A stretch of DNA of 64,000 nucleotides from Burkholderiales bacterium (GTDB taxonomy: Bacteria; Pseudomonadota; Gammaproteobacteria; Burkholderiales; JAHFRG01), in the NCBI GenBank assembly GCA_035518095.1, contig DATIXX010000071.1, positions 16,173 to 80,172 of the forward strand. Direction: 5' to 3'. Positions 54,553-64,000 of this stretch are shown piece after piece. The notes under the pieces are model-generated. The model ran no database searches and was not told the origin of the DNA. It saw nothing but the letters and a program-made list of their open reading frames with translations. Within the stretch, counting starts at the first letter, position 1, and the number at the start of each line of letters is the position of its first letter. A program made the translations under genes and the position numbers.

Positions 54553-56649
54553 ATGCATTCGGCCGCAGATCAAAGTGCTAACAAAAAATCCAGCTCCAAA
54601 ATAACCGATCGCACCGGGTTCGCAGACCTCAGTCAGCCTACTCTGGAAAAGCTCGCAAAACTCGGCATATCGCGCTGGCTCGACCTCGTGTTGCATTTGC
54701 CGGTCAGATACGAAGATGAAACGCGCATTTACCCCATCAAAGACGCGTTATCCGGCCAAATCGTGCAGGTCGAAGGAGTAATCGTTAACACCGAAATCCA
54801 GTATCGGCCGCGGCGCACGCTGGTGTGCCACATCGAAGATTCCGGCGGTACTCTTGTAATGCGATTGCTGAATTTTTACGGCAGCCAAGTTAAAGCGCTC
54901 TCACCGGGTACACGATTGCGGTTATTGGGCGAAATCCGCCAGGGATTTTTTGGAGCTGAGATGGTACATCCCAAATACCGCATCGTACGAGGCGAAACGC
55001 CGCTGCCGGATGCACTGACCCCGGTATATGCGACCACCGCCGGCTTATCGCAGGATTCGCTGCGCAAGCTTATTCAACGCAGCCTGGCCGAAAACGATCT
55101 CTCGGAAAGCCTGCCAAAACAGCTGATAAACGACCTCAAATTACCGGGTTTTAAGGAAAGCATTTTGTTTTTGCATCAACCGCCACCACGGGTTAAATTG
55201 CAGCAGCTTGCGCAGCGGGATCATCCCGCGTGGCGCAGGATCAAGTTCGACGAACTGCTGGCGCAGCAATTATCGATGCGCCTACATTACCGTGAGCGGC
55301 GCAGTCGCGTTGCCCCGGCAATGCCGAAGCGCGGTCTGATTACGCAAGCTCTGCGCGAGAGTTTGCCCTTTGTATTGACCGCCGCCCAATGCAGAGCCAT
55401 TGAGGAAATCGCCGGCGACCTTGGCCAGCCTTATCCGATGCAGCGGCTGTTGCAGGGTGATGTCGGAAGTGGAAAAACCATCGTGGCAGCTTTTGCCGTG
55501 GCGCAGGCCATTGAGAGCGGGTGCCAGGCGGCGATTATGGCGCCTACCGAGATTCTTGCCGAACAGCATTTTCACAAGTTTTCGGGTTGGCTCCGGCCAC
55601 TCGGTGTAAATGTGGCATGGCTTGCTGGTTCGTCAAGCAAGAAACAAAAGCAGACCGCGCTGAAGGACGTGTCGCAAGGCGACGCGACGCTTGTAATCGG
55701 CACACACGCACTGATTCAGGAACAAGTCGAATTCCGCAACTTGGGTCTCGCCATCATAGATGAACAGCACCGGTTTGGTGTGCATCAACGGTTGGCACTA
55801 CGCATCAAAGGCAGCCGGCCCGGTCTACAGCCGCATCAGCTGATGATGAGTGCGACACCGATCCCGCGAACCCTAAGCATGAGCTACTATGCTGACCTCG
55901 ACGTATCAGTTGTCGACCAGCTGCCGCCGGGGCGCACGCCGGTTACGACCAAGCTGGTCGCGGATAATCGGCGGGCGGAGGTCATTGCACGGGTGCGCGA
56001 TGCCTGCATTGCCGGCAAGCAAGCGTATTGGGTGTGCCCGCTAATTGAAGAATCCGAGGCGATGCAGCTCAAGACGGCTCTGGAAACTCATTTTGTTTTG
56101 AAGACCACTTTTCCCGAGTTAAAAGTCGGCTTGGTTCACGGCAGATTATCCGGCCAGGAAAAAGCGGCAGTGATGCAGGCGTTCCTCCAAGGAAAAATCC
56201 AGTTGCTGGTGGCGACCACTGTGATCGAGGTTGGCGTGGACGTCCCCAATGCTTCGTTGATGGTAATCGAGAATGCAGAGCGAATGGGCCTGTCGCAATT
56301 GCATCAGTTGCGGGGACGCATCGGACGCGGCGCGGGGCACAGCGTTTGCATCCTGATGTATCAGAACCCGCTTGGAGAAGCCGCTCGGGCAAGGCTCAAA
56401 ATAGTTTTCGAGACCGCGGACGGCTTCGAAATCGCCAGACAGGACCTGCGTCTGCGTGGGCCGGGGGAATTTCTCGGGGCGCGGCAAAGCGGCGTGCCCA
56501 TGCTGCGCTTTGCCGATATCAACATCGATGTTGATTTGCTTGAGGGTGCGCGCGATGCTGCGGCCCGCATGCTCAAGGAATTTCCACAGTTCGTTGAATT
56601 GCATTTGCAGCGCTGGCTGGGCGGCAGGCAAGACTATCTGCGGGTATAA
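54553..56649 (+). CDS. recG: ATP-dependent DNA helicase RecG
   Basis: RecG remodels stalled replication forks and branched DNA. The 698-residue protein has an N-terminal wedge/OB domain (about 30-230) and helicase motif I GDVGSGKT. Motif Ia MAPTEILAEQHF, motif II DEQHRFGV and motif III MSATPIPRTL follow. The C-terminal RecA lobe contains LLVATTVIEVGVDVPNA and the motif VI region LHQLRGRIGRG. All motifs are intact. It precedes ubiC by 20 bp on the same strand. Confidence 0.97.
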   Translation: MHSAADQSANKKSSSKITDRTGFADLSQPTLEKLAKLGISRWLDLVLHLPVRYEDETRIYPIKDALSGQIVQVEGVIVNTEIQYRPRRTLVCHIEDSGGTLVMRLLNFYGSQVKALSPGTRLRLLGEIRQGFFGAEMVHPKYRIVRGETPLPDALTPVYATTAGLSQDSLRKLIQRSLAENDLSESLPKQLINDLKLPGFKESILFLHQPPPRVKLQQLAQRDHPAWRRIKFDELLAQQLSMRLHYRERRSRVAPAMPKRGLITQALRESLPFVLTAAQCRAIEEIAGDLGQPYPMQRLLQGDVGSGKTIVAAFAVAQAIESGCQAAIMAPTEILAEQHFHKFSGWLRPLGVNVAWLAGSSSKKQKQTALKDVSQGDATLVIGTHALIQEQVEFRNLGLAIIDEQHRFGVHQRLALRIKGSRPGLQPHQLMMSATPIPRTLSMSYYADLDVSVVDQLPPGRTPVTTKLVADNRRAEVIARVRDACIAGKQAYWVCPLIEESEAMQLKTALETHFVLKTTFPELKVGLVHGRLSGQEKAAVMQAFLQGKIQLLVATTVIEVGVDVPNASLMVIENAERMGLSQLHQLRGRIGRGAGHSVCILMYQNPLGEAARARLKIVFETADGFEIARQDLRLRGPGEFLGARQSGVPMLRFADINIDVDLLEGARDAAARMLKEFPQFVELHLQRWLGGRQDYLRV

Positions 56650-56669
56650 GAATTACCGGTGCCCTTGTT

Positions 56670-57209
56670 ATGAAGCGCTCTCAGTATCGGTGGCAGCCAA
56701 GCCCAGTCAATGCTCAACGTTCTTATCATCGATGGCTAATCGAGCGCGGTTCACTCACGCGTCGCCTGCAAGCACGCTGCCCGTCATTCAGCGTGCGGGC
56801 GGTGCAACAGCGGCTTGACCGGCCGTGCCGCGACGAGTTGGCGGCAATCAGCTCCAAGAGCCAGGAACTGCAGGTGGTGCGGGACGTATATTTATATTGC
56901 CGTGAAACTCCGGTGGTGTTTGCGCACAGTGTCCTGAATCGGCATAGTCTGCGGGGAGCGTGGCGCAACATCAGCAGACAGGGCGTAAAACCGCTTGGGG
57001 CGGCGCTATTTGCCAATCCGCGCGTTAAGCGCACACCCCTGTACTTCAGGAAGTTCGACTCGCATCATAAGCTTTACTCATGTGCATGCCGTTTGCTGAA
57101 AGATCCCCCCAGCCATCTGTGGGGAAGGCGCTCGGTCTTCATCCTGCGCGGGCAACCGATACTTGTAACTGAAGTATTTTTGCCCGGAATCCTGGAACTT
57201 ATGCGATGA
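56670..57209 (+). CDS. ubiC: Chorismate pyruvate-lyase
   Basis: UbiC removes pyruvate from chorismate to yield 4-hydroxybenzoate, the ring precursor of ubiquinone. The 179-residue protein is divergent, as usual for this family. It keeps the substrate arginine in [10 protein letters not shown] and the catalytic glutamate in ILVTEVFLP near the C terminus, plus [19 protein letters not shown]. Its stop overlaps the ubiA start as ATGA, which strongly supports the assignment. Confidence 0.9.
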   Translation: MKRSQYRWQPSPVNAQRSYHRWLIERGSLTRRLQARCPSFSVRAVQQRLDRPCRDELAAISSKSQELQVVRDVYLYCRETPVVFAHSVLNRHSLRGAWRNISRQGVKPLGAALFANPRVKRTPLYFRKFDSHHKLYSCACRLLKDPPSHLWGRRSVFILRGQPILVTEVFLPGILELMR

Positions 57210-58072
57210 CGCTCAAGGAGCGATTGCACCTATACGAAAAATTGATGCGGCTCGATAAGCCGATAGGTGTTTTATTGCTGTTGTGGCCGACGCTATGGGG
57301 CCTGTGGATTTCCTCGTATGGTCGGCCGAACTGGGTAATACTCTGGATTTTTGTTTTAGGCACGATCCTGATGCGTTCCGCAGGCTGCGTCATCAATGAC
57401 TACGTTGATCGTGATATTGACAGGCAGGTGGAGCGAACTCGCGGCCGACCCTTGGCAAGCGGTCAGGTCAGCGCCAAGGAGGCATTATTGCTGGCTACGG
57501 TTCTGGCGCTGCTCGCATTTTCGTTGATTCTGACGCTCGATCGTCTGGTAATAATTCTTTCCGTGCCGGCACTGCTGATCGCAGCAACGTATCCGTATAC
57601 GAAACGGTTTTTTGCCGTTCCGCAAGCTTATCTTGGCATTGCGTTCGGCTTCGGCATACCAATGGCCTATGCCGCTAATGTCGGCGCGGTTCCCCTGGTT
57701 GCGTGGGCGCTGGTGCTTGCGAACGTGTTCTGGGCCGTGGCCTATGACACCGAATACGCAATGGTAGATCGCAGCGACGATATCAAAGTCGGGATAAAAA
57801 CTTCGGCCATCACTTTTGGAAAATACGACGTGCTGGCCGTGATGTTTTGCTACGCTACCATGGTGGGGATACTCGCGGGTGTCGGGCTGCGCTTCAAATT
57901 TGGAGTGCTGTATTACCTGGGGCTGCTGGCTGCCGCGGGCGTCATGGGTTATCACTACGTATTAATTAAAGATCGCGAGCGCGATAAATGCTTCAAGGCA
58001 TTTCTGCACAACAATTGGGTAGGGGCGGCTGTTTTTGCCGGCATCGCTCTCGATCTGCACTATCGCTACTGA
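57206..58072 (+). CDS. ubiA: 4-hydroxybenzoate octaprenyltransferase
   Basis: UbiA attaches the polyprenyl tail to 4-hydroxybenzoate in the inner membrane. The 288-residue protein has about eight to nine hydrophobic helices and both Asp-rich Mg-diphosphate motifs: [19 protein letters not shown] and [17 protein letters not shown]. It uses the product of UbiC, to which it is translationally coupled, and feeds UbiD, encoded 24 bp downstream. Confidence 0.97.
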   Translation: MTLKERLHLYEKLMRLDKPIGVLLLLWPTLWGLWISSYGRPNWVILWIFVLGTILMRSAGCVINDYVDRDIDRQVERTRGRPLASGQVSAKEALLLATVLALLAFSLILTLDRLVIILSVPALLIAATYPYTKRFFAVPQAYLGIAFGFGIPMAYAANVGAVPLVAWALVLANVFWAVAYDTEYAMVDRSDDIKVGIKTSAITFGKYDVLAVMFCYATMVGILAGVGLRFKFGVLYYLGLLAAAGVMGYHYVLIKDRERDKCFKAFLHNNWVGAAVFAGIALDLHYRY

Positions 58073-58096
58073 AACTGCGCCGCCCTCAAACCATAA

Positions 58097-59560
58097 ATGA
58101 AATATCGAGATCTCCGCGATTTTATCGCGCAACTGGAAAAGCTCGGTGAGCTTAAGCGGGTAGGGACGGAAGTCGACCCGTATCTAGAAATGACCGAAAT
58201 CTGCAACCGGGTGCTAAAAGCACAAGGCCCCGCAATTCTATTCGAGAAGCCTAAGGGTCACACCATTCCGGTTCTCGGCAATTTATTCGGTACGGTCCGA
58301 AGAGTTGCTCTCGGCATGGGCGAGCAATCTGTTGCAGCACTGCGTGAAGTAGGGAGGCTCCTCGCGTATCTTAAAGAGCCGGATCCACCCAAAGGGTTAA
58401 AAGATGTCTGGGAAAAACTGCCGGCATGGAAGCAGATTATGAATATGGCGCCGAAAGAGCTGAGCTCCGCGCCTAGTCAGGAAATCGTGTGGGAGGGCAA
58501 AGACGTGGATTTGTCGCGGCTGCCAGTGCAGACGTGTTGGCCTAAAGATGCCGCGCCGCTCATTACCTGGGGTCTGGTAATTACCCAAGGGCCGCATAAG
58601 CAACGGGAGAATCTAGGCATCTACCGGCAGCAGGTCATAGCACCCAATAAAGTCATCATGCGCTGGCTCAGCATGAGGGGCGGCGCGCTGGATTACCGGG
58701 ATCATTGTAGCGTTAATTCCGGCCGGCCGTTTCCCGTGGCTGTAGCACTGGGCGCTGATCCTGCGACTATTCTCAGCGCCGTTGCGCCGCTGCCGGATAC
58801 ACTTGGGGAGTATCAGTTTGCGGGATTACTGCGCGGAAACAAGAGCGAAATTGTGAAATGCCTGGGCAGTGATTTGCACGCGCCCGCAAGTGCCGAAATC
58901 GTGCTGGAAGGTGCAATACATTCGAATGATACAGCGCTGGAGGGGCCCTTTGGCGATCATACGGGCTATTACAATGAACAAGAGCGTTTCCCGGTATTTA
59001 CGATAGATCGCGTCACGCTGCGACGCGACGCGATTTATCTCAGCACTTATACCGGCAGGCCACCTGATGAGCCGGCGGTTCTGGGTATGGCGCTAAATGA
59101 AGTATTCATTCCGCTGCTGCAAAAGCAGTTTCCAGAGATAGTGGATTTTTACCTGCCGCCGGAAGGATGTTCCTACCGCCTCGCGGTGGTGAGCATAAAA
59201 AAACAATACCCTGGCCACGCCAAGCGCTTAATGTTCGGCGTGTGGTCATATCTTCGCCAGTTCATGTACACCAAATTCATTATCGTCACTGATGATGATG
59301 TGAACATCCGGGACTGGAAAGAGGTAATTTGGGTCATCAGTACGCGGGTTGACCCAGTGCGCGACACCTTGCTGGTCGAGAACACGCCGATTGATTATCT
59401 GGATTTTGCCAGTCCGGTTTCCGGCTTGGGTAGCAAAATGGCGATAGATGCAACCAACAAATGGCCAGCTGAAACCGCGCGCCGCTGGGGTACGCCAATC
59501 GAAATGGATGACGCGGTCAAGCGACGCGTGGATCAGCTCTGGCGGGAGCTGGGGCTGTGA
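58097..59560 (+). CDS. ubiD: 3-octaprenyl-4-hydroxybenzoate carboxy-lyase
   Basis: UbiD decarboxylates prenylated 4-hydroxybenzoate with the prenylated flavin cofactor made by UbiX; no ubiX is in the window. The 487-residue length is standard. Family segments are [18 protein letters not shown], the metal- and cofactor-binding [20 protein letters not shown], and [20 protein letters not shown] (VTDDDVN). It completes a ubiC-ubiA-ubiD cluster. Confidence 0.97.
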   Translation: MKYRDLRDFIAQLEKLGELKRVGTEVDPYLEMTEICNRVLKAQGPAILFEKPKGHTIPVLGNLFGTVRRVALGMGEQSVAALREVGRLLAYLKEPDPPKGLKDVWEKLPAWKQIMNMAPKELSSAPSQEIVWEGKDVDLSRLPVQTCWPKDAAPLITWGLVITQGPHKQRENLGIYRQQVIAPNKVIMRWLSMRGGALDYRDHCSVNSGRPFPVAVALGADPATILSAVAPLPDTLGEYQFAGLLRGNKSEIVKCLGSDLHAPASAEIVLEGAIHSNDTALEGPFGDHTGYYNEQERFPVFTIDRVTLRRDAIYLSTYTGRPPDEPAVLGMALNEVFIPLLQKQFPEIVDFYLPPEGCSYRLAVVSIKKQYPGHAKRLMFGVWSYLRQFMYTKFIIVTDDDVNIRDWKEVIWVISTRVDPVRDTLLVENTPIDYLDFASPVSGLGSKMAIDATNKWPAETARRWGTPIEMDDAVKRRVDQLWRELGL

Positions 59561-59569
59561 CCCTGCTCG

Positions 59570-59843
59570 GGATCCTCTAATTACGTCCATCGCGTGCGCG
59601 ACGGTGCGCAATCCGGGTGCGCGGGGAGGCGTGAGCAGCGTCTTTCGATGTTAGGCTAAATAAGCGACGAACGACTAAGTCTTGCGCCCGAATTGCTCTG
59701 TCTCGAAGGATTGAAGCGATTGGGCGGCTATCCGCGGCGTTGCTCGGGCTTGCGTTATATCTCGACCGCGTTACGCCCTTGAGTGTCGCATCCGGCCGCC
59801 GCGCGTTCCTGCGCGCCATGCGCAGGACTCAATCAGGAATTCC
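59570..59843. mobile_element. MITE-like element, copy 2 (decayed)
   Basis: A second copy of the element at 32993-33362. The left end GGATCCTCTAATT and right end AATCAGGAATTCC are degenerate versions of the perfect terminal repeats. The block GTGCGCGACGGTGCG (59594-59608) is identical to copy 1 and at the same 24 bp offset. The 28 bp block at 59730-59757 matches copy 1 at 23 positions. The distance from that block to the right end is 86 bp against 88 bp in copy 1. The copy is about 96 bp shorter in the middle. It fills the ubiD/barrel-gene spacer. Confidence 0.7.
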
Positions 59844-60391
59844 TAAAATTTCAAACCGAAACCGAGGGAAAACCAGCGCGCGTTGTTTTGGCCGCTGTAA
59901 ATATCTTCCACACCCGGGTTGTTATAGAGATCCCACCCAAGGCGCATGTCGACATTTGGGTTGTAATTGTATTTCAGACCGATCCCGTACTTGAGGTCTG
60001 AGTATCTTTCGCCTAAGTAGGACGGGACAATCAGGTTTTGCGCGAAATCCGAACTGGATCTGGCGACGCCGAATTTGCCAAATAGAGCGAATTTATCTCC
60101 AATCGGCAGTGTACCCACGCCTAGAAGATTCCGGTTGGTCGAAGCAAAGGCATATGGCATTGCTGGGCCGCCGTCATAACCGATATTACCGAGCTCGGCG
60201 CCCAGATATTTTCCGAAAGTGTAATAACGTCCGCTGGCGCCGGGATATTTGAAACCTACGCCGCCCGTGTATCCAAACAACGCGGCGTAATCGGCTTCTG
60301 AGTAGCCTTGAACATCATATCCCTGAGCGCTTGCCGCGAATGGCAAAAATAGGCTGCCCAAAACTAGAGGCATCAAGACGTGAAATTTCAT
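59843..60391 (-). CDS. Small outer-membrane beta-barrel protein
   Basis: A 182-residue precursor beginning at ATG 60391 (MKFHVLMPLVLG) with a signal peptide cleaved near ASA (about residue 22); a longer in-frame start lacks support. The mature chain is a run of alternating amphipathic strands consistent with an eight-stranded barrel, ending in the aromatic strand WFSLGFGLKF with terminal Phe. The pattern resembles OmpA-like/porin-family barrels of unknown role. The stop codon touches the right terminal repeat of the decayed MITE-like element. Confidence 0.75.
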   Translation of the reverse strand: MKFHVLMPLVLGSLFLPFAASAQGYDVQGYSEADYAALFGYTGGVGFKYPGASGRYYTFGKYLGAELGNIGYDGGPAMPYAFASTNRNLLGVGTLPIGDKFALFGKFGVARSSSDFAQNLIVPSYLGERYSDLKYGIGLKYNYNPNVDMRLGWDLYNNPGVEDIYSGQNNARWFSLGFGLKF

Positions 60392-60492
60392 GGCGTTCCG
60401 TTCATTGCGGCAACCGCACAGCCGCACGTCACCAGTATAATCCCATGACTTCATATTTTAAAGTGCGGCACGTCACCGTGATTTGAAGCACG

Positions 60493-61902
60493 CTAACGCC
60501 GATAAACCCATTGCAGCAGCTGGTTTTCAAAGGGCTCTGCGTCAGCCGCACTTGGGCTATTGATAAGGCAAACGACGACCATCATCCTGCCTGCATGGTC
60601 GAGCACATAACCGGCTATTGCGCGAACACCTTCGAGGCTGCCGGTCTTTATGTGTCCCCGCCCTGCTATATCCTCGTCGTTGAGGCGTTTTTTCATCGTG
60701 CCATCGACTGCGACAAGCGGCAACGAAGCAACCAATTCAGGCATCACCGGGCTTCGGTAAGCGCTAATCAATAGTGCTCCAAGATGCTTTGCGCTGATGC
60801 GCGCGCTGCGCGACAGACCGGCTCCGTTTTCCAGCACCAGCTCGGGGAACAGCAAGCCTTTGCTGGCGAGCCATTGTTTTATCACGCGCACCGATTGCTC
60901 AGGCGCGGCGGGCGATTGCGCGGCTTCGGCACCAATGGTGAGAAATAGTTGACGGGCCATGACATTGTTGCTCCATTTGTTAATGTCGCGAACGGCTTCG
61001 CCAAGCGTCTCGGATTCCCCGCTGAAGATGAGACGCGCATTGGCCGGCGTCTCAAATTCGCGAACAGCGCCTTTTAGCGTGCCACCCAGTTCCCGCCATA
61101 ACTCTTTGAACACGTTGTACACATATTGGGGATGATCGAACAATGCTACATACCAGGTTTGTTCGCCGCAGCCTGCAGGATAGGCTCCGTTCAACAATAT
61201 GCGTGCCGATTTCGCAGTAGCCTGAATGTTGGCGACCAATTTAGGACTCCATTCTCCACAAGGTTCGTCCACCAAGCGCAGCCCATTGATGATTTCAATA
61301 TCTGCAGCCAACGGGTCGGCAGTGACGTTGATCGTTTGTTTCTCGGTATCGGGGATGAACAACAGGCGTACGCTGTTGAAGTTAAGCAACAGGGCGTCCG
61401 GCGCGACGTTGTAAGGTCGGTTCGGTTCGTTATCGAATTGTCCCGGGTCCGTGTTCGAGGCAGTAAAATACCCGCGGTCGAGGACAAGGTCGCCTTCGAT
61501 TTCGCGAACACCGCGTTGCCTCAGCTCGCGCAACATCAGCCAGAAATTTTCCAGCGTAAGTTTTGGATTGCCGTAACCCCTGATGATTAAATCGCCGTCA
61601 AGCACTCCGTTATCGATTGTGCCCAGGGCATAGAACTCGGTCTTCCACGTATAGGCCGGACCGAGCAATTCCAATCCGGCATAAGTTGTAAGAAGTTTCA
61701 TGGTCGACGCCGGGTCGAACGCGCGGTCAGCGTCGTAATTCAATACTGGGGTCGTCGCGTTTACTTGCTGCACAAAAATGCCGACTTGCGCTGCACCCAG
61801 CCCCGCGCTTGCTAACGATTTGCTTAACGGCGCGGGCAATCGTTCAGCGGCGGCGGGAAAAGTCAGAGACAAAAAAAACAGAACTAAAGCTATAGCGCGC
61901 AT
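60493..61902 (-). CDS. dacB: D-alanyl-D-alanine carboxypeptidase/endopeptidase PBP4
   Basis: DacB trims and cleaves peptidoglycan cross-links in the periplasm. The 469-residue precursor has a signal peptide (ending near AAAE, residue 20) and the class C active site S66-T-M-K69, SNN in INKWSNNVMAR, and KTG in GHIKTGSLEGVRAIAGY. The inserted domains between SxxK and SxN are present, as expected. Products released by such enzymes feed recycling, where AmgK and MurU act. It lies directly after bioA on the same strand. Confidence 0.94.
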   Translation of the reverse strand: MRAIALVLFFLSLTFPAAAERLPAPLSKSLASAGLGAAQVGIFVQQVNATTPVLNYDADRAFDPASTMKLLTTYAGLELLGPAYTWKTEFYALGTIDNGVLDGDLIIRGYGNPKLTLENFWLMLRELRQRGVREIEGDLVLDRGYFTASNTDPGQFDNEPNRPYNVAPDALLLNFNSVRLLFIPDTEKQTINVTADPLAADIEIINGLRLVDEPCGEWSPKLVANIQATAKSARILLNGAYPAGCGEQTWYVALFDHPQYVYNVFKELWRELGGTLKGAVREFETPANARLIFSGESETLGEAVRDINKWSNNVMARQLFLTIGAEAAQSPAAPEQSVRVIKQWLASKGLLFPELVLENGAGLSRSARISAKHLGALLISAYRSPVMPELVASLPLVAVDGTMKKRLNDEDIAGRGHIKTGSLEGVRAIAGYVLDHAGRMMVVVCLINSPSAADAEPFENQLLQWVYRR

Positions 61903-61904
61903 AT

Positions 61905-63218
61905 TTAAATCTTATCTAGCAAAGCAAAAGTTGTTTCCACTAGGAAACTCATTTCCTCCTCATCAATGATATAGGGTGGCATGAAATAGACGGTATTTCC
62001 CAACGGCCGCAACAGCAATCCCGATTCCAGCGCTGCACGATGGAAATTCCGTGAGAAGTTCCAGTCCGAATTGTTTACCTCAAACGCCCAAATCATTCCG
62101 GTATTGCGGAAGTCTTGAACTCTCGGATGCTGAGAAATAATTCTAGCCATCTTAGTAAATTGCGCAGACTTTGCATAATTGCTTTGGATGACTTGATCCT
62201 GCTCGAAGATATCGAGCGTGGCATTCGCGGCACAGCAGGCGAGTGCATTACCGCTGAAGGAATGAGAATGCAGAAACCCGCGGCCTACTTCATCATCGTA
62301 AAATGCCCGGTAAATCGCATCGGTGCACATCACTACTGAAAGCGGCAGGTAACCGCCCGTAATACTTTTCGACAAGCATAGTAAATCTGGTGTGATGCCG
62401 GCTTGCTGGCACGCGAATAGCGTACCGGTGCGACCAAAACCAACCGCTATTTCGTCGGCGATTAAGTGCACCGCATACCGATCGCAAAGCTGCCGAGCTT
62501 GCTTTAAATATTCAGGATGATACATGGCCATCCCGCCCGCGCACTGCACCAGCGGTTCGAGAATGAAAGCTGCGATGTCTTCGTGATGTTTGTTTAAATA
62601 GCTATCCAGTATTTCAGAGCAGCGCAGCGCGTATTGCAGACTGTATTCGCCGGGCTCGGACCGGCGCCAATCGGGCGACGGAACCGTCGCCGTAGAGCGC
62701 AATAAAGGAGCATAGGTATTTTTGAATATCGCAACATCGGTCACCGACAGCGCTCCGAGGGTTTCGCCGTGATAGCCATTTGCCACGCTTAAAAATTGAG
62801 TCTTGCGAATCTGTCCGCTGTTATGCCAAAAATGAAAACTCATCTTCAACGCGATTTCCACGCTGCAAGCGCCGTCGCTGCCGTAGAAGCAATGTCCAAG
62901 ACCACGCGGTGCGAGCCTAATTAAACGCTCGGAAAGCTCGATGACCGGCTCGTGAGTGAAGCCGGCAAGCATCACGTGTTCAAGCTTCTCAAGCTGATCG
63001 CGCAGCGCGGCATTAACGCGCGGGTTGCAATGGCCGAAGAGATTCACCCACCAAGAGCTTATGGCATCGAGATAACGTTTGCCATCACAATCGTAAATCC
63101 ACGCGCCCTTTGCGCGCGCGATGGCAACGAGCGGCAGCGTCTCATGTTGCTTCATTTGGGTGCAGGGATTCCAAATCGCCGCCAGACTGCGCGTAGGTAG
63201 TTCGCCGGTATCCATCAC
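61905..63218 (-). CDS. bioA: Adenosylmethionine-8-amino-7-oxononanoate aminotransferase
   Basis: BioA makes 7,8-diaminopelargonate in biotin synthesis, using SAM as amino donor and PLP as cofactor. The 437-residue protein shows IWNPCTQMKQH at the N terminus, YGSDGACSVEIALKMS for PLP phosphate, LIADEIAVGFGRTGTLFACQ, and the PLP lysine in LCLSKSITGGYLPLS. Other bio genes are not in the window. It is divergent from groES; the groE promoter starts 7 bp from its start codon. Confidence 0.96.
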   Translation of the reverse strand: MMDTGELPTRSLAAIWNPCTQMKQHETLPLVAIARAKGAWIYDCDGKRYLDAISSWWVNLFGHCNPRVNAALRDQLEKLEHVMLAGFTHEPVIELSERLIRLAPRGLGHCFYGSDGACSVEIALKMSFHFWHNSGQIRKTQFLSVANGYHGETLGALSVTDVAIFKNTYAPLLRSTATVPSPDWRRSEPGEYSLQYALRCSEILDSYLNKHHEDIAAFILEPLVQCAGGMAMYHPEYLKQARQLCDRYAVHLIADEIAVGFGRTGTLFACQQAGITPDLLCLSKSITGGYLPLSVVMCTDAIYRAFYDDEVGRGFLHSHSFSGNALACCAANATLDIFEQDQVIQSNYAKSAQFTKMARIISQHPRVQDFRNTGMIWAFEVNNSDWNFSRNFHRAALESGLLLRPLGNTVYFMPPYIIDEEEMSFLVETTFALLDKI

Positions 63219-63224
63219 CGCCCC

Positions 63225-63253
63225 TTGATTATAAAAGACTTAGGCGCTATTAT
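63225..63253 (+). promoter_or_regulatory. sigma70 promoter of groES-groEL
   Basis: TTGATT (63225-63230) and TATTAT (63248-63253) are separated by exactly 17 bp, matching four and five of six consensus bases. The predicted start of transcription falls inside the adjoining CIRCE operator. Confidence 0.75.
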
Positions 63254-63279
63254 TAGCACTCTCTAATGACGAGTGCTAG
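63253..63279 (+). promoter_or_regulatory. CIRCE operator (HrcA binding site)
   Basis: TTAGCACTC (63253-63261), nine bases, then GAGTGCTAG (63271-63279): the classical inverted repeat TTAGCACTC-N9-GAGTGCTAA with only the last base changed. It begins at the end of the -10 box, so HrcA bound here would block initiation of groES-groEL until heat or misfolded protein titrates GroEL. Confidence 0.95.
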
Positions 63280-63360
63280 ACCAGTATTCAGCACGCGCAG
63301 CATTGAGGCTGACGTGTTGATTAAATGATAAGTGGTTTCCTAACTACCGGAGATAAATTT

Positions 63361-63648
63361 ATGAAAATTCGTCCTTTACATGACCGAGTAATTGTCAAGC
63401 GCTTGGAAGAAGAACGCAAGACAGCATCGGGCATCGTCATCCCCGACACTGCGGCGGAGAAACCCGATCAGGGTGAAGTCATTGCGGTCGGAAAGGGCCG
63501 GATCTTGGAAGACGGCAAAGTTCGCCCGCTTGATGTGAAGGTCGGTGATAAGGTGCTATTTGGCAAATACTCGGGTCAGACTGTGAAAGTCAAAGGCGAG
63601 GAACTTCTTGTAATGCGCGAGGAAGACATCATGGGCGTCGTGGAGTGA
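63361..63648 (+). CDS. groES: Co-chaperonin GroES
   Basis: GroES caps the GroEL folding chamber as a heptameric lid. Starting at ATG 63361 ([18 protein letters not shown]) gives 95 residues, the standard length; the frame upstream adds residues not found in the family. The mobile loop ([15 protein letters not shown]) and the C-terminal [14 protein letters not shown] strand are intact. It is first in the groES-groEL operon behind the CIRCE-controlled promoter. Confidence 0.97.
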   Translation: MKIRPLHDRVIVKRLEEERKTASGIVIPDTAAEKPDQGEVIAVGKGRILEDGKVRPLDVKVGDKVLFGKYSGQTVKVKGEELLVMREEDIMGVVE

Positions 63649-63658
63649 CCAGGCTTAA

Positions 63659-64000
<342 letters not shown>

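Overview
The window reads as an ordinary chromosomal segment of a free-living, respiring betaproteobacterium. The evidence is a diheme cytochrome c4, an aerobic hemF, a full set of ubiquinone genes (ubiC-ubiA-ubiD and ubiH), an lptD-surA-pdxA-rsmA cluster, dusB-fis, the amgK-murU peptidoglycan recycling pair, and type IV pilus pilM-pilN-pilO. A Nitrosomonadales-like lineage is my inference from gene content and order; no rRNA is present to confirm it. Coding density is high, GC content is moderate, and many neighbouring genes overlap by 4 bp (ATGA, GTGA or TTGA).

Layout, left part. Positions 1-1713 (minus) hold the start of a pilM-pilN-pilO pilus operon, divergent from the class A penicillin-binding protein gene mrcA and an unrecognised conserved gene (1864-4821). 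hemB (minus) follows. Then comes a gene-poor stretch (5843-6814) containing a candidate small RNA with a strong intrinsic terminator, followed by cytochrome c4. A thiD-thiE-hemL-GNAT operon (minus) is divergent from a 54-residue rubredoxin gene and gloA. Next is the minus-strand envelope operon lptD-surA-pdxA-rsmA, with a diguanylate cyclase gene at its end (11431-18717).

Layout, centre. A plus-strand run (18782-28941) carries amgK-murU, pepP-ubiH, dusB-fis, purH, purD, hemF and a PsiE-family membrane protein. A minus-strand branched-chain amino acid ABC transporter follows (livH-livM-livG-livF plus apt). Its binding-protein gene lies upstream behind its own consensus promoter and is separated from livH by a 370 bp element with perfect 14 bp terminal inverted repeats. 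A YyaL-type thioredoxin-domain protein, a cyclophilin-fold protein coupled to ilvD, and lgt come next.

Layout, right part. tRNA-Ala(CGC) at 39968-40043 precedes what looks like an accessory block: a TolC/adaptor/RND heavy-metal-type efflux operon, a TonB-dependent receptor and a NarL-type two-component pair (40289-50607). Core genes resume with a quinone oxidoreductase, an APC permease, ridA, recG and ubiC-ubiA-ubiD. A second, decayed copy of the 370 bp element lies at 59570-59843. The window closes with a small outer-membrane barrel protein, dacB, bioA, and the groES-groEL operon under a sigma70 promoter overlapped by a CIRCE operator; groEL is cut off by the window end.

I see no phage, transposase, CRISPR array or restriction system. 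The most unusual signals are the paired MITE-like elements, the candidate small RNA with an anti-Shine-Dalgarno loop, the RND pump gene that appears to start at an AUA codon, and an RND adaptor that seems to lack part of its usual lipoyl domain.
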